The notes: a model not told the origin generated them from the sequence alone. A stretch of 64,000 nt of DNA from JABSSA01 sp039960995 (GCA_039960995.1 JBDVKF010000064.1:260141-324140); one strand, 5' to 3'; positions 47,558 to 56,582 are shown, counted from the first letter of the stretch. Made by a program: numbers and translations.

Positions 47558-48463
47558 ATGAAGATACAACAACTTCGCCTTTTTGTCGCTGTGTACGAGG
47601 AAGGATCTTTTTCTGCGGCTGCCATGCGGGTGAATGCAACTCAGTCGGGGTTGTCGATGCATGTGCGTCAGTTGGAAAAACGCTATGGTGTGACATTGTT
47701 CAACCGCAGCTCGACCGGAGTTGTTCCGACAGAAACGGGCCGCACCTTTTATCGCCACGCCATTGAGGTTTTGAACGCCGCCGCGCTGGCCGAAGACAGT
47801 TTGCGCGAATTGTCGGGTGTTTTGTCGGATCACATACATATCGGATTAATGCCGACATTCACGGGGTCAGTTCTCAGCCCGGCTTTGATGCGGTTCGCGC
47901 GGGAATACCCCAATGTGCGCGTGTCCATTGAAGAAGCCTATTCCGCCACATTGTCCAACCGTGTTTCCGAGGGTGCGCTTGATTTTGCGGTGGTGCCTGC
48001 GGTGGATACGGAACTGGAATTAGAAACTTCGCTGATGGCCAAAGACCGCGAATGCTTGGTTTGCAGTGGCGACAGCCTGCCTGACGTCGGACGTTTCGTG
48101 CGCCTGACTGAACTGCCCCCTTTGCGTTTGGTATTACCAACTGCCGTGAATGCAAGGCGGCGAAGGATTGAACATTATCTGTCAGTGCATGGCGTTCAAG
48201 TGGCCGAGTTGATGGAATTGGATGCGATGCTGGGCACACTTGATATCGTTGCCAATTCCGAATGGATGTCGATTTTGCCGTTTGTGTTGGGTCGCCCTGA
48301 TCGTGACGGTATGGCGCGGCGGTTCATTCCTCTTGAGGATCCACCTCTTGGCGTCGAATACATGCGGGTGTCTAACCGAGCGCGGCCCTTAGGCCGCGCC
48401 GCGCAGGCTTTTGCTGATGTGCTTCAAGAAGAGCTGAACACAGCCCTTGAAGACGACGTCTAG
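47558..48463 (+). CDS. LysR family transcriptional regulator
   Basis: A 301-residue LysR protein. The helix-turn-helix lies at SFSAAAMRVNATQSGLSMHV (residues 17-36), followed by an effector-binding domain. Divergent placement suggests it controls the flavin reductase-BKACE operon. Its 3' end overlaps the convergent TRAP permease gene by 4 bp. The ATG follows a G-rich RBS. The effector is unknown. Confidence 0.93.
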   Translation: MKIQQLRLFVAVYEEGSFSAAAMRVNATQSGLSMHVRQLEKRYGVTLFNRSSTGVVPTETGRTFYRHAIEVLNAAALAEDSLRELSGVLSDHIHIGLMPTFTGSVLSPALMRFAREYPNVRVSIEEAYSATLSNRVSEGALDFAVVPAVDTELELETSLMAKDRECLVCSGDSLPDVGRFVRLTELPPLRLVLPTAVNARRRRIEHYLSVHGVQVAELMELDAMLGTLDIVANSEWMSILPFVLGRPDRDGMARRFIPLEDPPLGVEYMRVSNRARPLGRAAQAFADVLQEELNTALEDDV

Positions 48464-49776
48464 AGCAGGCTTTGTGGCAACCAACTTGCCAGACTTGGGA
48501 AAACCAACACAAGTACAGCTACAATAAGGATCATGATCCAATAGGGGATGGACCCTTTAAAGATCATGCCAAGCGTGACGGATGTATCTGGAACGGCGGC
48601 CTTGACGGTAAATATCAATAGCCCAAAGGGTGGTGTCAAAAGCCCTGCTTCGATCACCAAAATCCCAAAGATCGCAAAGGCCAATTGGTCGATACCCATG
48701 CCCGCAGCGATGGGGGAAAAGATCGGCACTGTAAGCAAGATGATGGAGGTCGAGTCAATGAACATTCCCAAAATCAGCCAAACAGTGAATATCATCAAAA
48801 TGATGATGATCGGGTTGTCGCTGACCGAAAGCATCGTGTTGTTGATGACGGAAACGGCCCCTCCCATCGCGAGGAACCGCGAGTACATGGAGGCCATGAT
48901 GAGCAAGATCAGCAAAGGCGCGGTCGTGCGCCCAGCCCGGTAAATCGCGTCCATCAAGTCATCTCGGCGCATGCCTTTCACCAAGCCGACCAAAAGAGCG
49001 CCGATTGCACCAAAACCTGCCGCTTCGGTCGGGGTCAGGAAACCACCCCAGATCCCGCCAATAACAAGGGTGATCAAGGCGACAACAGACAGGCTGCTGA
49101 TCAGTTCCGCGCGTTTCTGTTCAGCGGGAACTTCATCAAACGCACTGGGTGAACACGCCGGGGCCATTTCTGGGTTCATCTTGGCTGTGATGATGCAATA
49201 GCCAACAAAGAACGTGGCCAGTAGCAAACCCGGTACAAGACCTGCGATGAACAGAGCGCCAATGGAAATTTCCGTCAGAACCGCCCAGATGATCATCAAG
49301 ATCGATGGCGGGATTAACATGCCTAAACACGCGCTTCCTGCCACAACGCCAAGGGCATAGGGACGGTTGTATCCAAGTGCGACCATCTCGGGATAGGCCA
49401 ATCGCGAAAACGTGGCCGCAGATGCAATCGACACACCCGTGATCGCAGCAAAGATCGAATTGCCAGATACAGTTGCCACAGCCAGACAGCCGGGAACGCG
49501 CAGAAAGGCGCGGTTACAGATGGTGAATATGTCCTTGGCCGCCCCTGATCGGGATATAAATTCCCCCATCAGAACGAACAGCGGAATGACAATAAAGATA
49601 TCTTTGCGCAGCGATTCGTATGCCGTTCCTTGTAAGACTGAAAGAGCGATGTCGACGCTGCCAAGCATCCAGAACACGCCAAGTGCGCTGGCCACGCCGA
49701 GGGCCACAGCCACATGAACGCCCAGAAAAACCAGCACCATCATGATGCCAAGGAAGATGAAAATCGTTTCTGTCAT
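48460..49776 (-). CDS. TRAP transporter large permease (DctM)
   Basis: A 438-residue membrane protein with about twelve helices, of the DctM type. FLALGVHVAV-like first helices and LGMLIPPSILMIIWAVLTE are conserved. It is the transport channel of a TRAP system, with DctQ 13 bp upstream and the DctP binding protein divergent. ATG 49776 is chosen; the longer frame overlaps DctQ. Confidence 0.93.
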   Translation of the reverse strand: MTETIFIFLGIMMVLVFLGVHVAVALGVASALGVFWMLGSVDIALSVLQGTAYESLRKDIFIVIPLFVLMGEFISRSGAAKDIFTICNRAFLRVPGCLAVATVSGNSIFAAITGVSIASAATFSRLAYPEMVALGYNRPYALGVVAGSACLGMLIPPSILMIIWAVLTEISIGALFIAGLVPGLLLATFFVGYCIITAKMNPEMAPACSPSAFDEVPAEQKRAELISSLSVVALITLVIGGIWGGFLTPTEAAGFGAIGALLVGLVKGMRRDDLMDAIYRAGRTTAPLLILLIMASMYSRFLAMGGAVSVINNTMLSVSDNPIIIILMIFTVWLILGMFIDSTSIILLTVPIFSPIAAGMGIDQLAFAIFGILVIEAGLLTPPFGLLIFTVKAAVPDTSVTLGMIFKGSIPYWIMILIVAVLVLVFPSLASWLPQSLL

Positions 49777-49789
49777 GACGCAGTGCCTT

Positions 49790-50299
49790 TCAGCAATTGG
49801 GCAGGGCATCTTGTGCCCCAAGGTCGCCACGCCAGTCCGCAACGATCATTAACAGGTAAGCAAATGCCGCAAAGACTGCTGTTGCCATGATGAGGAACCG
49901 AATGGGCCACGTGTATATGCGCAGCGATCCTTCGCCCTCATATTCACCGATCCGCAAAGCATCGAATGCTTCGGGCAATGTTGCATAACCGATTGCTGCA
50001 AACAGTGCGAAACCAAGGACATAACAAAGCGTTCGCAATAGTCGCTGCGCAATCGTAGGCAGCATATCCACGACAAGGGTCGTCCGCAGCATCGCCCCGG
50101 ATAGGACCGCAAGGGGCAGTTGAAGGAACGTCACAAGGATCACTGAATTTTGGAGAATTTCTTTGGTTCCCGGCAAGGGTTGCAAGAACAAAACGCGCCC
50201 AAACACATCAACCAGAATGACCAATGCAAGGATGAAAACCCACATCGATGACAGTATGTGGATACCGCGCGCAACCTTAGCGACATACGAGTAAGCCAT
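49790..50299 (-). CDS. TRAP transporter small permease (DctQ)
   Basis: A 169-residue protein with four hydrophobic helices. VDVFGRVLFLQPLPGTKEI is the DctQ signature region between the first two helices. It pairs with DctM immediately downstream. Confidence 0.9.
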   Translation of the reverse strand: MAYSYVAKVARGIHILSSMWVFILALVILVDVFGRVLFLQPLPGTKEILQNSVILVTFLQLPLAVLSGAMLRTTLVVDMLPTIAQRLLRTLCYVLGFALFAAIGYATLPEAFDALRIGEYEGEGSLRIYTWPIRFLIMATAVFAAFAYLLMIVADWRGDLGAQDALPNC

Positions 50300-50368
50300 T
50301 AAATCCTCCTCATTTAACGTCCTTCCTTTTTGTCCTAGTGCCTCAAGCAGCCGCGCGCAATCGCCAAT

Positions 50369-50382
50369 TTATCACTTGATAA
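50369..50382. promoter_or_regulatory. Palindrome TTATCA-CT-TGATAA in the dctQ-dctP divergent region
   Basis: A perfect 6-2-6 inverted repeat 98 bp upstream of dctP. Its core ATCACTTGAT differs by one base from ATCAATTGAT upstream of the TetR gene (54008). It is likely an operator; the protein is unproven. Confidence 0.5.
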
Positions 50383-50479
50383 AATAGTGAATTGATGGGA
50401 CGGTCCACACGAGCAAGCTGCGTTGGAGGCGTGGTGACCTTATTCAGATGCAGGGGATCGAGCCCCAAGGGAGGACTTT

Positions 50480-51553
50480 ATGATCAAGATGTTTCGTCAC
50501 ATCGCCTGGCCGGTAATCGCCGGAATGGTTTCAGTCGCGACGCCGACTTTCGCGGACAGCTTTACACTTCGTATCGGGTCTGGCCACCCACAAGGGCCAA
50601 CGCCTTACGTTAACACAATGTCAGAATTCTTTGCCGCAGAAGTAACGCGCAGAGTTGCTGAAAACACCGAACACGAGGTCACGTTCATCGAAGCCTATGG
50701 CGGTTCAATCGCCGGTGTTGCGGATACTTTGGAGTCCGTTCAGCAGGGTATTTTGGATATTGGGGCGTTTTGTATCTGCTTTGAACCATCCAAGATGTTC
50801 TTGCATAACTTTCCATACTACCTCGCGTTTGGACCAGAGAAATCTTCTGACGCTATCGCAGCGGCGCGGTCGGTTTACGATTCTAACCCGTGGCTTAAGG
50901 ATGTGATGTCTGAGGAATACGGGCAGAAGTTCCTTGGCCTTGGCGTTTGGGATAATTATCACCTTGGGACCAAAAGCGAATGGACCTCGATTGACGACCT
51001 CAAGGGCGTAAAAGTTGGTGGTGCTGGCCCGAACTTGCCATGGCTTGATTACATCCAAGCGATTCCGGTTCAGTCAACATTGCCAGAAGGTTATTTGGCG
51101 CTCAGAACGGGTGTTTATGATGGTTGGTTGATGGTGCCATCGGCCTATAATGGGTTCAAATTCTATGAACCTGCGCCTTACTATACACTGATCGGGTTCG
51201 GTGCGATGCCGGTCATCATGATGACGATGAACGACAGTAAGCTGGCCAGTTTGCCAGAGGATGTTCAGGCGATCATTCTTGAAGTCGGAGCGGAGTGGGA
51301 AGAGGGCAACGGGGCCGCAATGGATGCCGTGCAGACTTCAGGCCTTGCCGCGCTTTCAGAAAATGGCGCGATCGTCAAAGAGCTTCCGCAAGAGGTTCGG
51401 GTTGAATGGGCGAAAAGCTTAGCGGATTTCCCAAAACTTCAAGCGGCCGAAGCCAAGGGCCGTGGATTGCCTGCTATTGAAGTGATGCAAGCGTATATCG
51501 ATGCAGCCAAAGGTGTTGGTCACGACTGGCCGGTCGAATATCAACTTGAGTAA
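50480..51553 (+). CDS. TRAP transporter substrate-binding protein (DctP)
   Basis: A 357-residue periplasmic binding protein with a signal peptide (cleavage near TFADS at about residue 26) and the conserved SEWTSIDDLKGVKVGG block. It captures the substrate for DctQM, encoded divergently. TRAP ligands are usually carboxylates; the specificity cannot be read here. RBS GGGAGGA. A hairpin terminator follows. Confidence 0.92.
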   Translation: MIKMFRHIAWPVIAGMVSVATPTFADSFTLRIGSGHPQGPTPYVNTMSEFFAAEVTRRVAENTEHEVTFIEAYGGSIAGVADTLESVQQGILDIGAFCICFEPSKMFLHNFPYYLAFGPEKSSDAIAAARSVYDSNPWLKDVMSEEYGQKFLGLGVWDNYHLGTKSEWTSIDDLKGVKVGGAGPNLPWLDYIQAIPVQSTLPEGYLALRTGVYDGWLMVPSAYNGFKFYEPAPYYTLIGFGAMPVIMMTMNDSKLASLPEDVQAIILEVGAEWEEGNGAAMDAVQTSGLAALSENGAIVKELPQEVRVEWAKSLADFPKLQAAEAKGRGLPAIEVMQAYIDAAKGVGHDWPVEYQLE

Positions 51554-51621
51554 CACGGAACTTAGAACGCCAGCAGAAAAATTGATGGCGATCCGCAAGT
51601 AATCTTATTTTTCCTACCGGC

Positions 51622-51656
51622 GGCGCTGCTCCTACGATTAAGGGGCAGCGCCTTTG
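51622..51656 (+). terminator. Putative terminator between dctP and the next gene
   Basis: GGCGCTGC-CC pairs with GG-GCAGCGCC (one mismatch), 9-nt loop, followed by TTT only. It could attenuate rather than fully end transcription. Confidence 0.55.
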
Positions 51657-51689
51657 CATTTCAGCGTTGCATTGCTTCGGGAGGACACA

Positions 51690-52571
51690 ATGCAAGTTGC
51701 ATGGATGCGAGGATCAGGCACACCAAAGCTGACCGCTGCACAATGGCATTCAGTCGTCGCGCAAGCCGATGAGATTGGATTTCGTCAAGTTCATCTAACA
51801 GGGCTCGATGATGAAGCTCTTGCCGCGATGCCTCGCCTGACACAGCTTCGGATTGGGTTGGATATTGCCGGTTTTCGCCGGCAAGCGCCGCGAACATTGG
51901 TAGGTCATATACGACAGGCCTATGACGCGGTTGATGGTCGCCTTGTGCTGGGCCTGACAACGGGTGTCTCGCCTCAAATGCGGGCCACCACTCAGATGTT
52001 TGAAACCGTAACGTCCTCAGCTGCGCCGCATATGCTGCCAAGTGATTTTCCGATGGCAGAACCCCGGCCAGAAGTGATGGTCATTCCACAGAATGCGACA
52101 TCCCCCTGTGTTGCATTGGCGGCAAAAAACGGATTTCACATGCTATCGCCCGCGTGGCAAACACGACGGGAATTGTCACGCCACTGGCCTAGCATCGTCG
52201 CAAGTGCCACGCACGCAAACCGTCGTGCATGTCCGTCGCAATGGCATGTGGCACGTTGTGTCTTTGTTTCTGAAGATCGGGCTGCGATTGCTGCGTACCG
52301 TTCAAAAGTGGCTCAAGATTATCTAGGACCTGCGGGCGTTGACCCTTTCTTGGCTGAACACCGTGTCATTGCAGGATCTGCCACCCAAGTGACCGAACAA
52401 ATCACCCAATTGCGCACGCGGATTGGACCGTTTGGCACCTTGCATATCGTTGATCCCGGGTTAGACCCTCACGAGGGGTGCCGCCAACGCAGTTGTTTTA
52501 CGTCAATGGTCTTACCTCAACTTACACGCGACGACGCTCCCGTCATTCAGAAGGCACTAGAACGCACATGA
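51690..52571 (+). CDS. Short LLM/luciferase-like protein
   Basis: A 293-residue protein with weak similarity to luciferase-like flavin-dependent enzymes: AGFRRQAPRTLVGHIRQAYD, DGRLVLGLTTGVS, and a C-terminal VIAGSATQVTEQI block that matches the LLM C-terminal region. Family members usually have 320-380 residues, and the N-terminal strands are shortened, so flavin binding is uncertain. ATG 51690 follows GGGAGGA. It overlaps the alpha/beta hydrolase start by 4 bp, so the two are coupled. Confidence 0.7.
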   Translation: MQVAWMRGSGTPKLTAAQWHSVVAQADEIGFRQVHLTGLDDEALAAMPRLTQLRIGLDIAGFRRQAPRTLVGHIRQAYDAVDGRLVLGLTTGVSPQMRATTQMFETVTSSAAPHMLPSDFPMAEPRPEVMVIPQNATSPCVALAAKNGFHMLSPAWQTRRELSRHWPSIVASATHANRRACPSQWHVARCVFVSEDRAAIAAYRSKVAQDYLGPAGVDPFLAEHRVIAGSATQVTEQITQLRTRIGPFGTLHIVDPGLDPHEGCRQRSCFTSMVLPQLTRDDAPVIQKALERT

Positions 52572-53350
52572 CCAACCATATTCCACACACCGAAGTCAGC
52601 GGAAAAAAAGAAATCCCCGTCTTGCTTCTGCTTAATTCGCTCGGGACCACGACACGTATGTGGGAACAACAGCTCCCGTTGTTGGAACGGTTCTATCGCG
52701 TCATTCGAATGGACACGCGTGGCCATGGTCAAAGTGCGACGCCTGATGGCCCCTATGATTTTGATATGTTGGTCTCAGATGCTCTCGGCACATTGGACCG
52801 ATACGACGTCAAGACGGCCAGCGTTATGGGCTGTTCGCTGGGCAGTATGACAGCGCTTGGGATGGGTCTGCGAGAACCGGGCAGAATTGACCGGATCGTT
52901 TGCACCGCAGCGCGTGCGGATGCTCCGGCGCCGTTCCGGCAAAATTGGGATGACCGCATGGCTGTGATCGCCGAAAAGGGTGTTGCAGGTTTGTGGGATG
53001 GATCGCTGGGTATTTGGATGACGCCAGATTTTCGCGATGCGAACCCCGACATCGTCGCGATGATGAAGGCAGAATTCTTGAAGACAACGGATGCAGGCTA
53101 TTGCGGATGTGCTGCTGCACTAAAGGGGTTGGATTACCTAAAAGATTTGCCGCAGCTGAAAGTCCCGACCTTGTTTGTTGCAGGGGAGCATGACAAAGGC
53201 GCTGCTCCAGACGTCATGAAAGCCATGTCCGAAGCGGCAGGCGCGGGGGAGTTTTCTTTGATCCCGGATGCTGGCCATATCATTAACGTGAACGCACCAG
53301 ACGCGTTTAAGTTGGCCATTATGGATTTCCTTGAGATGTCGTGCGAATGA
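52568..53350 (+). CDS. Alpha/beta hydrolase (3-oxoadipate enol-lactonase-like)
   Basis: A 260-residue hydrolase. The oxyanion region is LLLNSLGTTTRMW, the nucleophile elbow GCSLGS, the acid in AGEHDKG and the His in DAGHIINV. It resembles PcaD-type enol-lactonases. Coupling to an LLM-like oxygenase fits hydrolysis of an ester or lactone formed by Baeyer-Villiger oxygenation, but this is inference. Its 3' end abuts the convergent glutathione transferase gene. Confidence 0.88.
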   Translation: MTNHIPHTEVSGKKEIPVLLLLNSLGTTTRMWEQQLPLLERFYRVIRMDTRGHGQSATPDGPYDFDMLVSDALGTLDRYDVKTASVMGCSLGSMTALGMGLREPGRIDRIVCTAARADAPAPFRQNWDDRMAVIAEKGVAGLWDGSLGIWMTPDFRDANPDIVAMMKAEFLKTTDAGYCGCAAALKGLDYLKDLPQLKVPTLFVAGEHDKGAAPDVMKAMSEAAGAGEFSLIPDAGHIINVNAPDAFKLAIMDFLEMSCE

Positions 53351-53986
53351 TCATTCCTGCGCGCGCAGGCTTGAATAGTCGGTCATGACAGAGTCACGAT
53401 AGGATTGTCGGCCGGATAGGCGGTCGTAATAGGCCGATATATTCGGCCAGTCACGTCTGGCGATATCGACAGTGAAATACCGATATAAACAGCTGCCAAA
53501 GGGAATGTCGGCAAGGGTTAAGGTGTTTCCCACAAGATAGGGGTTGTCTGCGAGGGCCGTCTCAGCAATTTGAAACTGCTCGTGTAGAATCGTCAATGCA
53601 GACGCTAAGGTCTGCGGGTTTCGTTTGGATGTGGGCAATCGAACGGTTTGATAAAACACTTTGATGAAAGAGGGATATAGCCCCGTTTGAAACCACTCCA
53701 TCCACATGTCGGCCAATGCGCGGTCGCCATGAGTGGCAGTTGAAAGCGGGCCGCCATTGGTATTCACTAAATGCCGACAAATCGCGTTTGATTCCCGCAT
53801 CACCAATCCGTCTTCAACCAAGGTTGGAACCCGCCCCGCAGGATTCATCGCCTGATATTCCGCAGTATCCAAACCGCCAAATGCACCGCCTACGTCAATG
53901 CGATCAAATGCCAATTCCGATTCAGACAACACCCAAGCGACTTTCTGAACATTAATAGACGTCAATCGCCCCCATAGGGTCCGCAT
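53351..53986 (-). CDS. Glutathione S-transferase family protein
   Basis: A 211-residue GST with an N-terminal thioredoxin-like domain (NVQKVAWVLSESEL, then AGRVPTLVEDGLVMRESNAI) and an all-helical C-terminal domain ending near ISAYYDRLSGR. VPTL and ES contact glutathione. It is divergent from the TetR gene with a palindrome between them. It may detoxify or isomerise an intermediate of this cluster. Confidence 0.9.
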   Translation of the reverse strand: MRTLWGRLTSINVQKVAWVLSESELAFDRIDVGGAFGGLDTAEYQAMNPAGRVPTLVEDGLVMRESNAICRHLVNTNGGPLSTATHGDRALADMWMEWFQTGLYPSFIKVFYQTVRLPTSKRNPQTLASALTILHEQFQIAETALADNPYLVGNTLTLADIPFGSCLYRYFTVDIARRDWPNISAYYDRLSGRQSYRDSVMTDYSSLRAQE

Positions 53987-54007
53987 GATCGGCCTCCTTT
54001 CTAAATG

Positions 54008-54017
54008 ATCAATTGAT
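54008..54017. promoter_or_regulatory. Palindrome ATCAATTGAT between gst and tetR
   Basis: A perfect 10 bp palindrome in the 103 bp divergent region, 72 bp before the TetR start and 21 bp before gst. It is similar to the dctP-upstream palindrome. Candidate TetR operator. Confidence 0.5.
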
Positions 54018-54089
54018 TACTTTTGTAGCTGCAACCCTAACGGCAATCTGATATAGAACAACTAAGAGATTTTCTGGCGGGACTGCGGT

Positions 54090-54794
54090 TTGACGAAATT
54101 TGGCGATCAAATCTTACCTAAAGCGACCTGCGAGGGTGCAAAAGAAGCCGCGCCCAAGCGGCGACGCAAGTCGTCAGAAGACAGGATGCTTGATATCATC
54201 GAAGCCGCTGCAGACCACTTTGCCGAAGTCGGGTTCAGGGGTGGCACGCGCGATATCGCCAAAAGGGTTGGGGTAACGCAGCCGCTGCTTTATCGTTACT
54301 TTCCTGACAAAGACAGCTTGATCGAAGCGGTTTATAAAAGCGTGTATCTGGAAAGTTGGAACGCAGATTGGGATGTGGGTTTGCAAGACCGAACGCAATC
54401 CGTGCGTTCTCGGTTTGACCAGTTTTATCGCGACTACACAGCTGCGAATTTTAACCCACGCTGGCTTAGGATTTCGTACTTTGCGGGCTTACGGGATGCG
54501 CAGATCAATCAATGGTACAATCATCTGATCGAAGAATTGATCCTGAAACAACTGGTCAGAGAGCACCGCGTTGAATTGGGTCTTCCGGATGATGCCTATG
54601 TGACGACGGAAGAAATGGAAGTTGCATGGCAAATCCATGGCGGGCTTTTGCATTACGGTTGGCGTCGGCACGTGCTGAATTTGCCTGCATCCAACGATAT
54701 AGATCAAGTGATCTGCGACGCGTTGGATATGTATTTTTCAGTTGCCGAAGGCGTCTATATGCGCATGGCGCGCAGCAATGCTGATATTGCCTAG
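54090..54794 (+). CDS. TetR family transcriptional regulator
   Basis: A 234-residue TetR-type regulator. The HTH region is AEVGFRGGTRDIAKRVGVTQ, followed by LLYRYFPDKDSLIEAVY. A basic N-terminal extension of about 30 residues precedes it. The only early start is TTG 54090; the true start may be at Met 32 of this frame. It probably represses the divergent gst gene and perhaps other genes of the 45-56 kb cluster. Confidence 0.9.
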   Translation: MTKFGDQILPKATCEGAKEAAPKRRRKSSEDRMLDIIEAAADHFAEVGFRGGTRDIAKRVGVTQPLLYRYFPDKDSLIEAVYKSVYLESWNADWDVGLQDRTQSVRSRFDQFYRDYTAANFNPRWLRISYFAGLRDAQINQWYNHLIEELILKQLVREHRVELGLPDDAYVTTEEMEVAWQIHGGLLHYGWRRHVLNLPASNDIDQVICDALDMYFSVAEGVYMRMARSNADIA

Positions 54795-54872
54795 TAGCGA
54801 AAGTGATTTCGATCTCAGTTCTTTGCGCGCTAAACTGATAGCCGAAATTAAAAGGCTACAAAGGACGTTGCC

Positions 54873-55397
54873 ATGAGTCAAAAGCTGACCCCCGACACGC
54901 AAGCCCCTGATCTGAAACTGCCATTGGTTGGTGGCGGAACATTTGATTTGGCAAACGAAAAACCAGAAACCTTCACGATGGTTCTGTTCTATCGCGGTTA
55001 TCATTGCCCGGTTTGCAAAAACTATTTGGGTGGATTGGTCGAAGCGCTTAAAGAATATGAAGCAGCGGGTTTCACTGTCGTTGCCGCGTCTATGAACACC
55101 GAAGAGCTGGCCCAGAAGTCTGTTGATGAATGGGGTTTGGGCGATCTGCGTGTTGGCCATTCTTTGACACTTGATCAAGCCAAAGATTGGGGTCTGTGGA
55201 TTTCCAAAGCGTTCAAAGACGTCGAAGCGGATCTATTCACTGAGCCAGGCCTGTTTTGGGTGCGTCCCGACGGCAAGCTTTACCTCGCCGATATCTCGAA
55301 CATGCCTTGGGCGCGGCCAGATCTGAAAATGTTGTTGTCCAAAGTTGGCTATGCCCTGGAACATAACTATCCGGCGCGCGGAACTTACGCAGCTTAA
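54873..55397 (+). CDS. Peroxiredoxin-like (AhpC/TSA) protein
   Basis: A 174-residue thioredoxin-fold protein with the redox motif YRGYHCPVCKNYLGGL (CPVC), typical of the peroxiredoxin-like group. It probably reduces peroxides in the cytoplasm; there is no signal peptide. RBS AAAGGA. It is a single gene between a TetR regulator and a terminator. Confidence 0.88.
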   Translation: MSQKLTPDTQAPDLKLPLVGGGTFDLANEKPETFTMVLFYRGYHCPVCKNYLGGLVEALKEYEAAGFTVVAASMNTEELAQKSVDEWGLGDLRVGHSLTLDQAKDWGLWISKAFKDVEADLFTEPGLFWVRPDGKLYLADISNMPWARPDLKMLLSKVGYALEHNYPARGTYAA

Positions 55398-55423
55398 ACC
55401 ATATGCTACTCCAGGCACTTAGG

Positions 55424-55456
55424 TGGGTCGCTCAGTCATCAGGGCGACCCATTTTT
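55424..55456 (+). terminator. Intrinsic terminator after peroxiredoxin-like gene
   Basis: TGGGTCGC, an 11-12 nt loop, then GCGACCCA followed by TTTTT. A perfect 8 bp stem and T-run. Confidence 0.85.
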
Positions 55457-55507
55457 GTTTGCGCGGTCTACAAATCACCAAACCGATTATCTGATGGATG
55501 CCAACAA

Positions 55508-55522
55508 GTCTTATTATAAGAC
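55508..55522. promoter_or_regulatory. Perfect palindrome GTCTTATTATAAGAC upstream of the binding-protein gene
   Basis: A 7-1-7 inverted repeat 95 bp before the start of the orphan periplasmic binding protein. It is AT-rich, with no T-run, so it is more like an operator than a terminator. Confidence 0.5.
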
Positions 55523-55616
55523 GTGATAGCGCTCACGATGCATAATTTTCAGGCGTCCCCAAGATCGGACGCCTGCCGCTATGGTCGGCACACCGTGATA
55601 TTCTGGGAGGAAATAC

Positions 55617-56582
55617 ATGTTTTTGAAAACAATGACGGCGACGGCCACATTGCTTGCACTGGCTGCACCTGTCGTGGCGCAGGAGAACTTGAAGGCTGCA
55701 ATTGTGGCTGCAATGGGTGAAGCCATCGAAGATCCACGCTATGTCGATGTTCTGGCGACCTATGGATTAGAACTGCCTGACTTGAGTGATAAGACCCTCG
55801 TTAACTCGAAGGATTACGCATATCCTGAGGTCGCAGATGGGACACTTCTGTCTAAGGTCATTGCCGATGAATCTTTGCGGCTTGGTTGGATCGCAGTGGG
55901 TGCACCGTGGTCTGTTCCCGGTCCAGATCCGGCGGAACCTGTTGGCCTTTCGGTCGAATATTGGGGCATCGTTAAGGACAAGCTGAACGCGCATTACGGC
56001 ACGAACGTCGCACTGGATTGGGTGGAATTCACCGAAGAGACCGGCAACAACAATATGTACCGCTGGCTTTCCAATTCTGACGACTTCGATTGTTCCGGTG
56101 AAGGTCGTGACGTGGCGGGCTGTTATGATGTGATCGGCGGAGCCTATGCGATTAACAAACGGCGCAAAGAAATCTCTGACATGACGCCAGCATATTTTCC
56201 ACTGAACATGTCCGTTGTGCGCACCAATGTTCCGTTGCCTGATGGGGTTGGGCCGCTTGAGACGGCCGAGCAAATCCGCGAAGCGATGGCAGATCCAGAT
56301 ATCAATTTGGTTCTCGCAGGATTGCCTGACACTGGCGAAGATTCGATCCTTACCAATTTCAAGAAGGAAATGGGCGATACATTTACGCATGCGGATCGCA
56401 CGCCGGGATCAAACGTTTTGGAGTTTGCGCAAAACGCCACGGACATTCACTTTGTGTTGGGGACAAATGTGCGCATGTCGTCCACCCGTTTCAAAAACCC
56501 AGAATTTTGTGAAGGGTGCGCGTTCATTCCCAATCTTCTTGTCTTTGGCGGCGTAGGTTTTGCGACTGCATTGGTTGAATAA
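55617..56582 (+). CDS. Orphan periplasmic substrate-binding protein
   Basis: A 321-residue protein with a signal peptide (MFLKTMTATATLLALAAPVVA, cleaved before QE) and a bilobal SBP_bac_3-like body (SLRLGWIAVGAPWSVPGP, then YDVIGGAYAINKRRKEISD). Four Cys (DCSGEG, AGC, FCEGC) may form disulfides. RBS GGGAGGA. No ABC permease or ATPase is adjacent, so it may serve a transporter elsewhere or act in sensing. Confidence 0.82.
   Translation: MFLKTMTATATLLALAAPVVAQENLKAAIVAAMGEAIEDPRYVDVLATYGLELPDLSDKTLVNSKDYAYPEVADGTLLSKVIADESLRLGWIAVGAPWSVPGPDPAEPVGLSVEYWGIVKDKLNAHYGTNVALDWVEFTEETGNNNMYRWLSNSDDFDCSGEGRDVAGCYDVIGGAYAINKRRKEISDMTPAYFPLNMSVVRTNVPLPDGVGPLETAEQIREAMADPDINLVLAGLPDTGEDSILTNFKKEMGDTFTHADRTPGSNVLEFAQNATDIHFVLGTNVRMSSTRFKNPEFCEGCAFIPNLLVFGGVGFATALVE

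Noticed and set aside
47488..54065. AGAACAACTAA shared by the LysR and TetR upstream regions
   Set aside because: An 11-mer recurring in 64 kb is expected many times by chance, and it is not symmetric.
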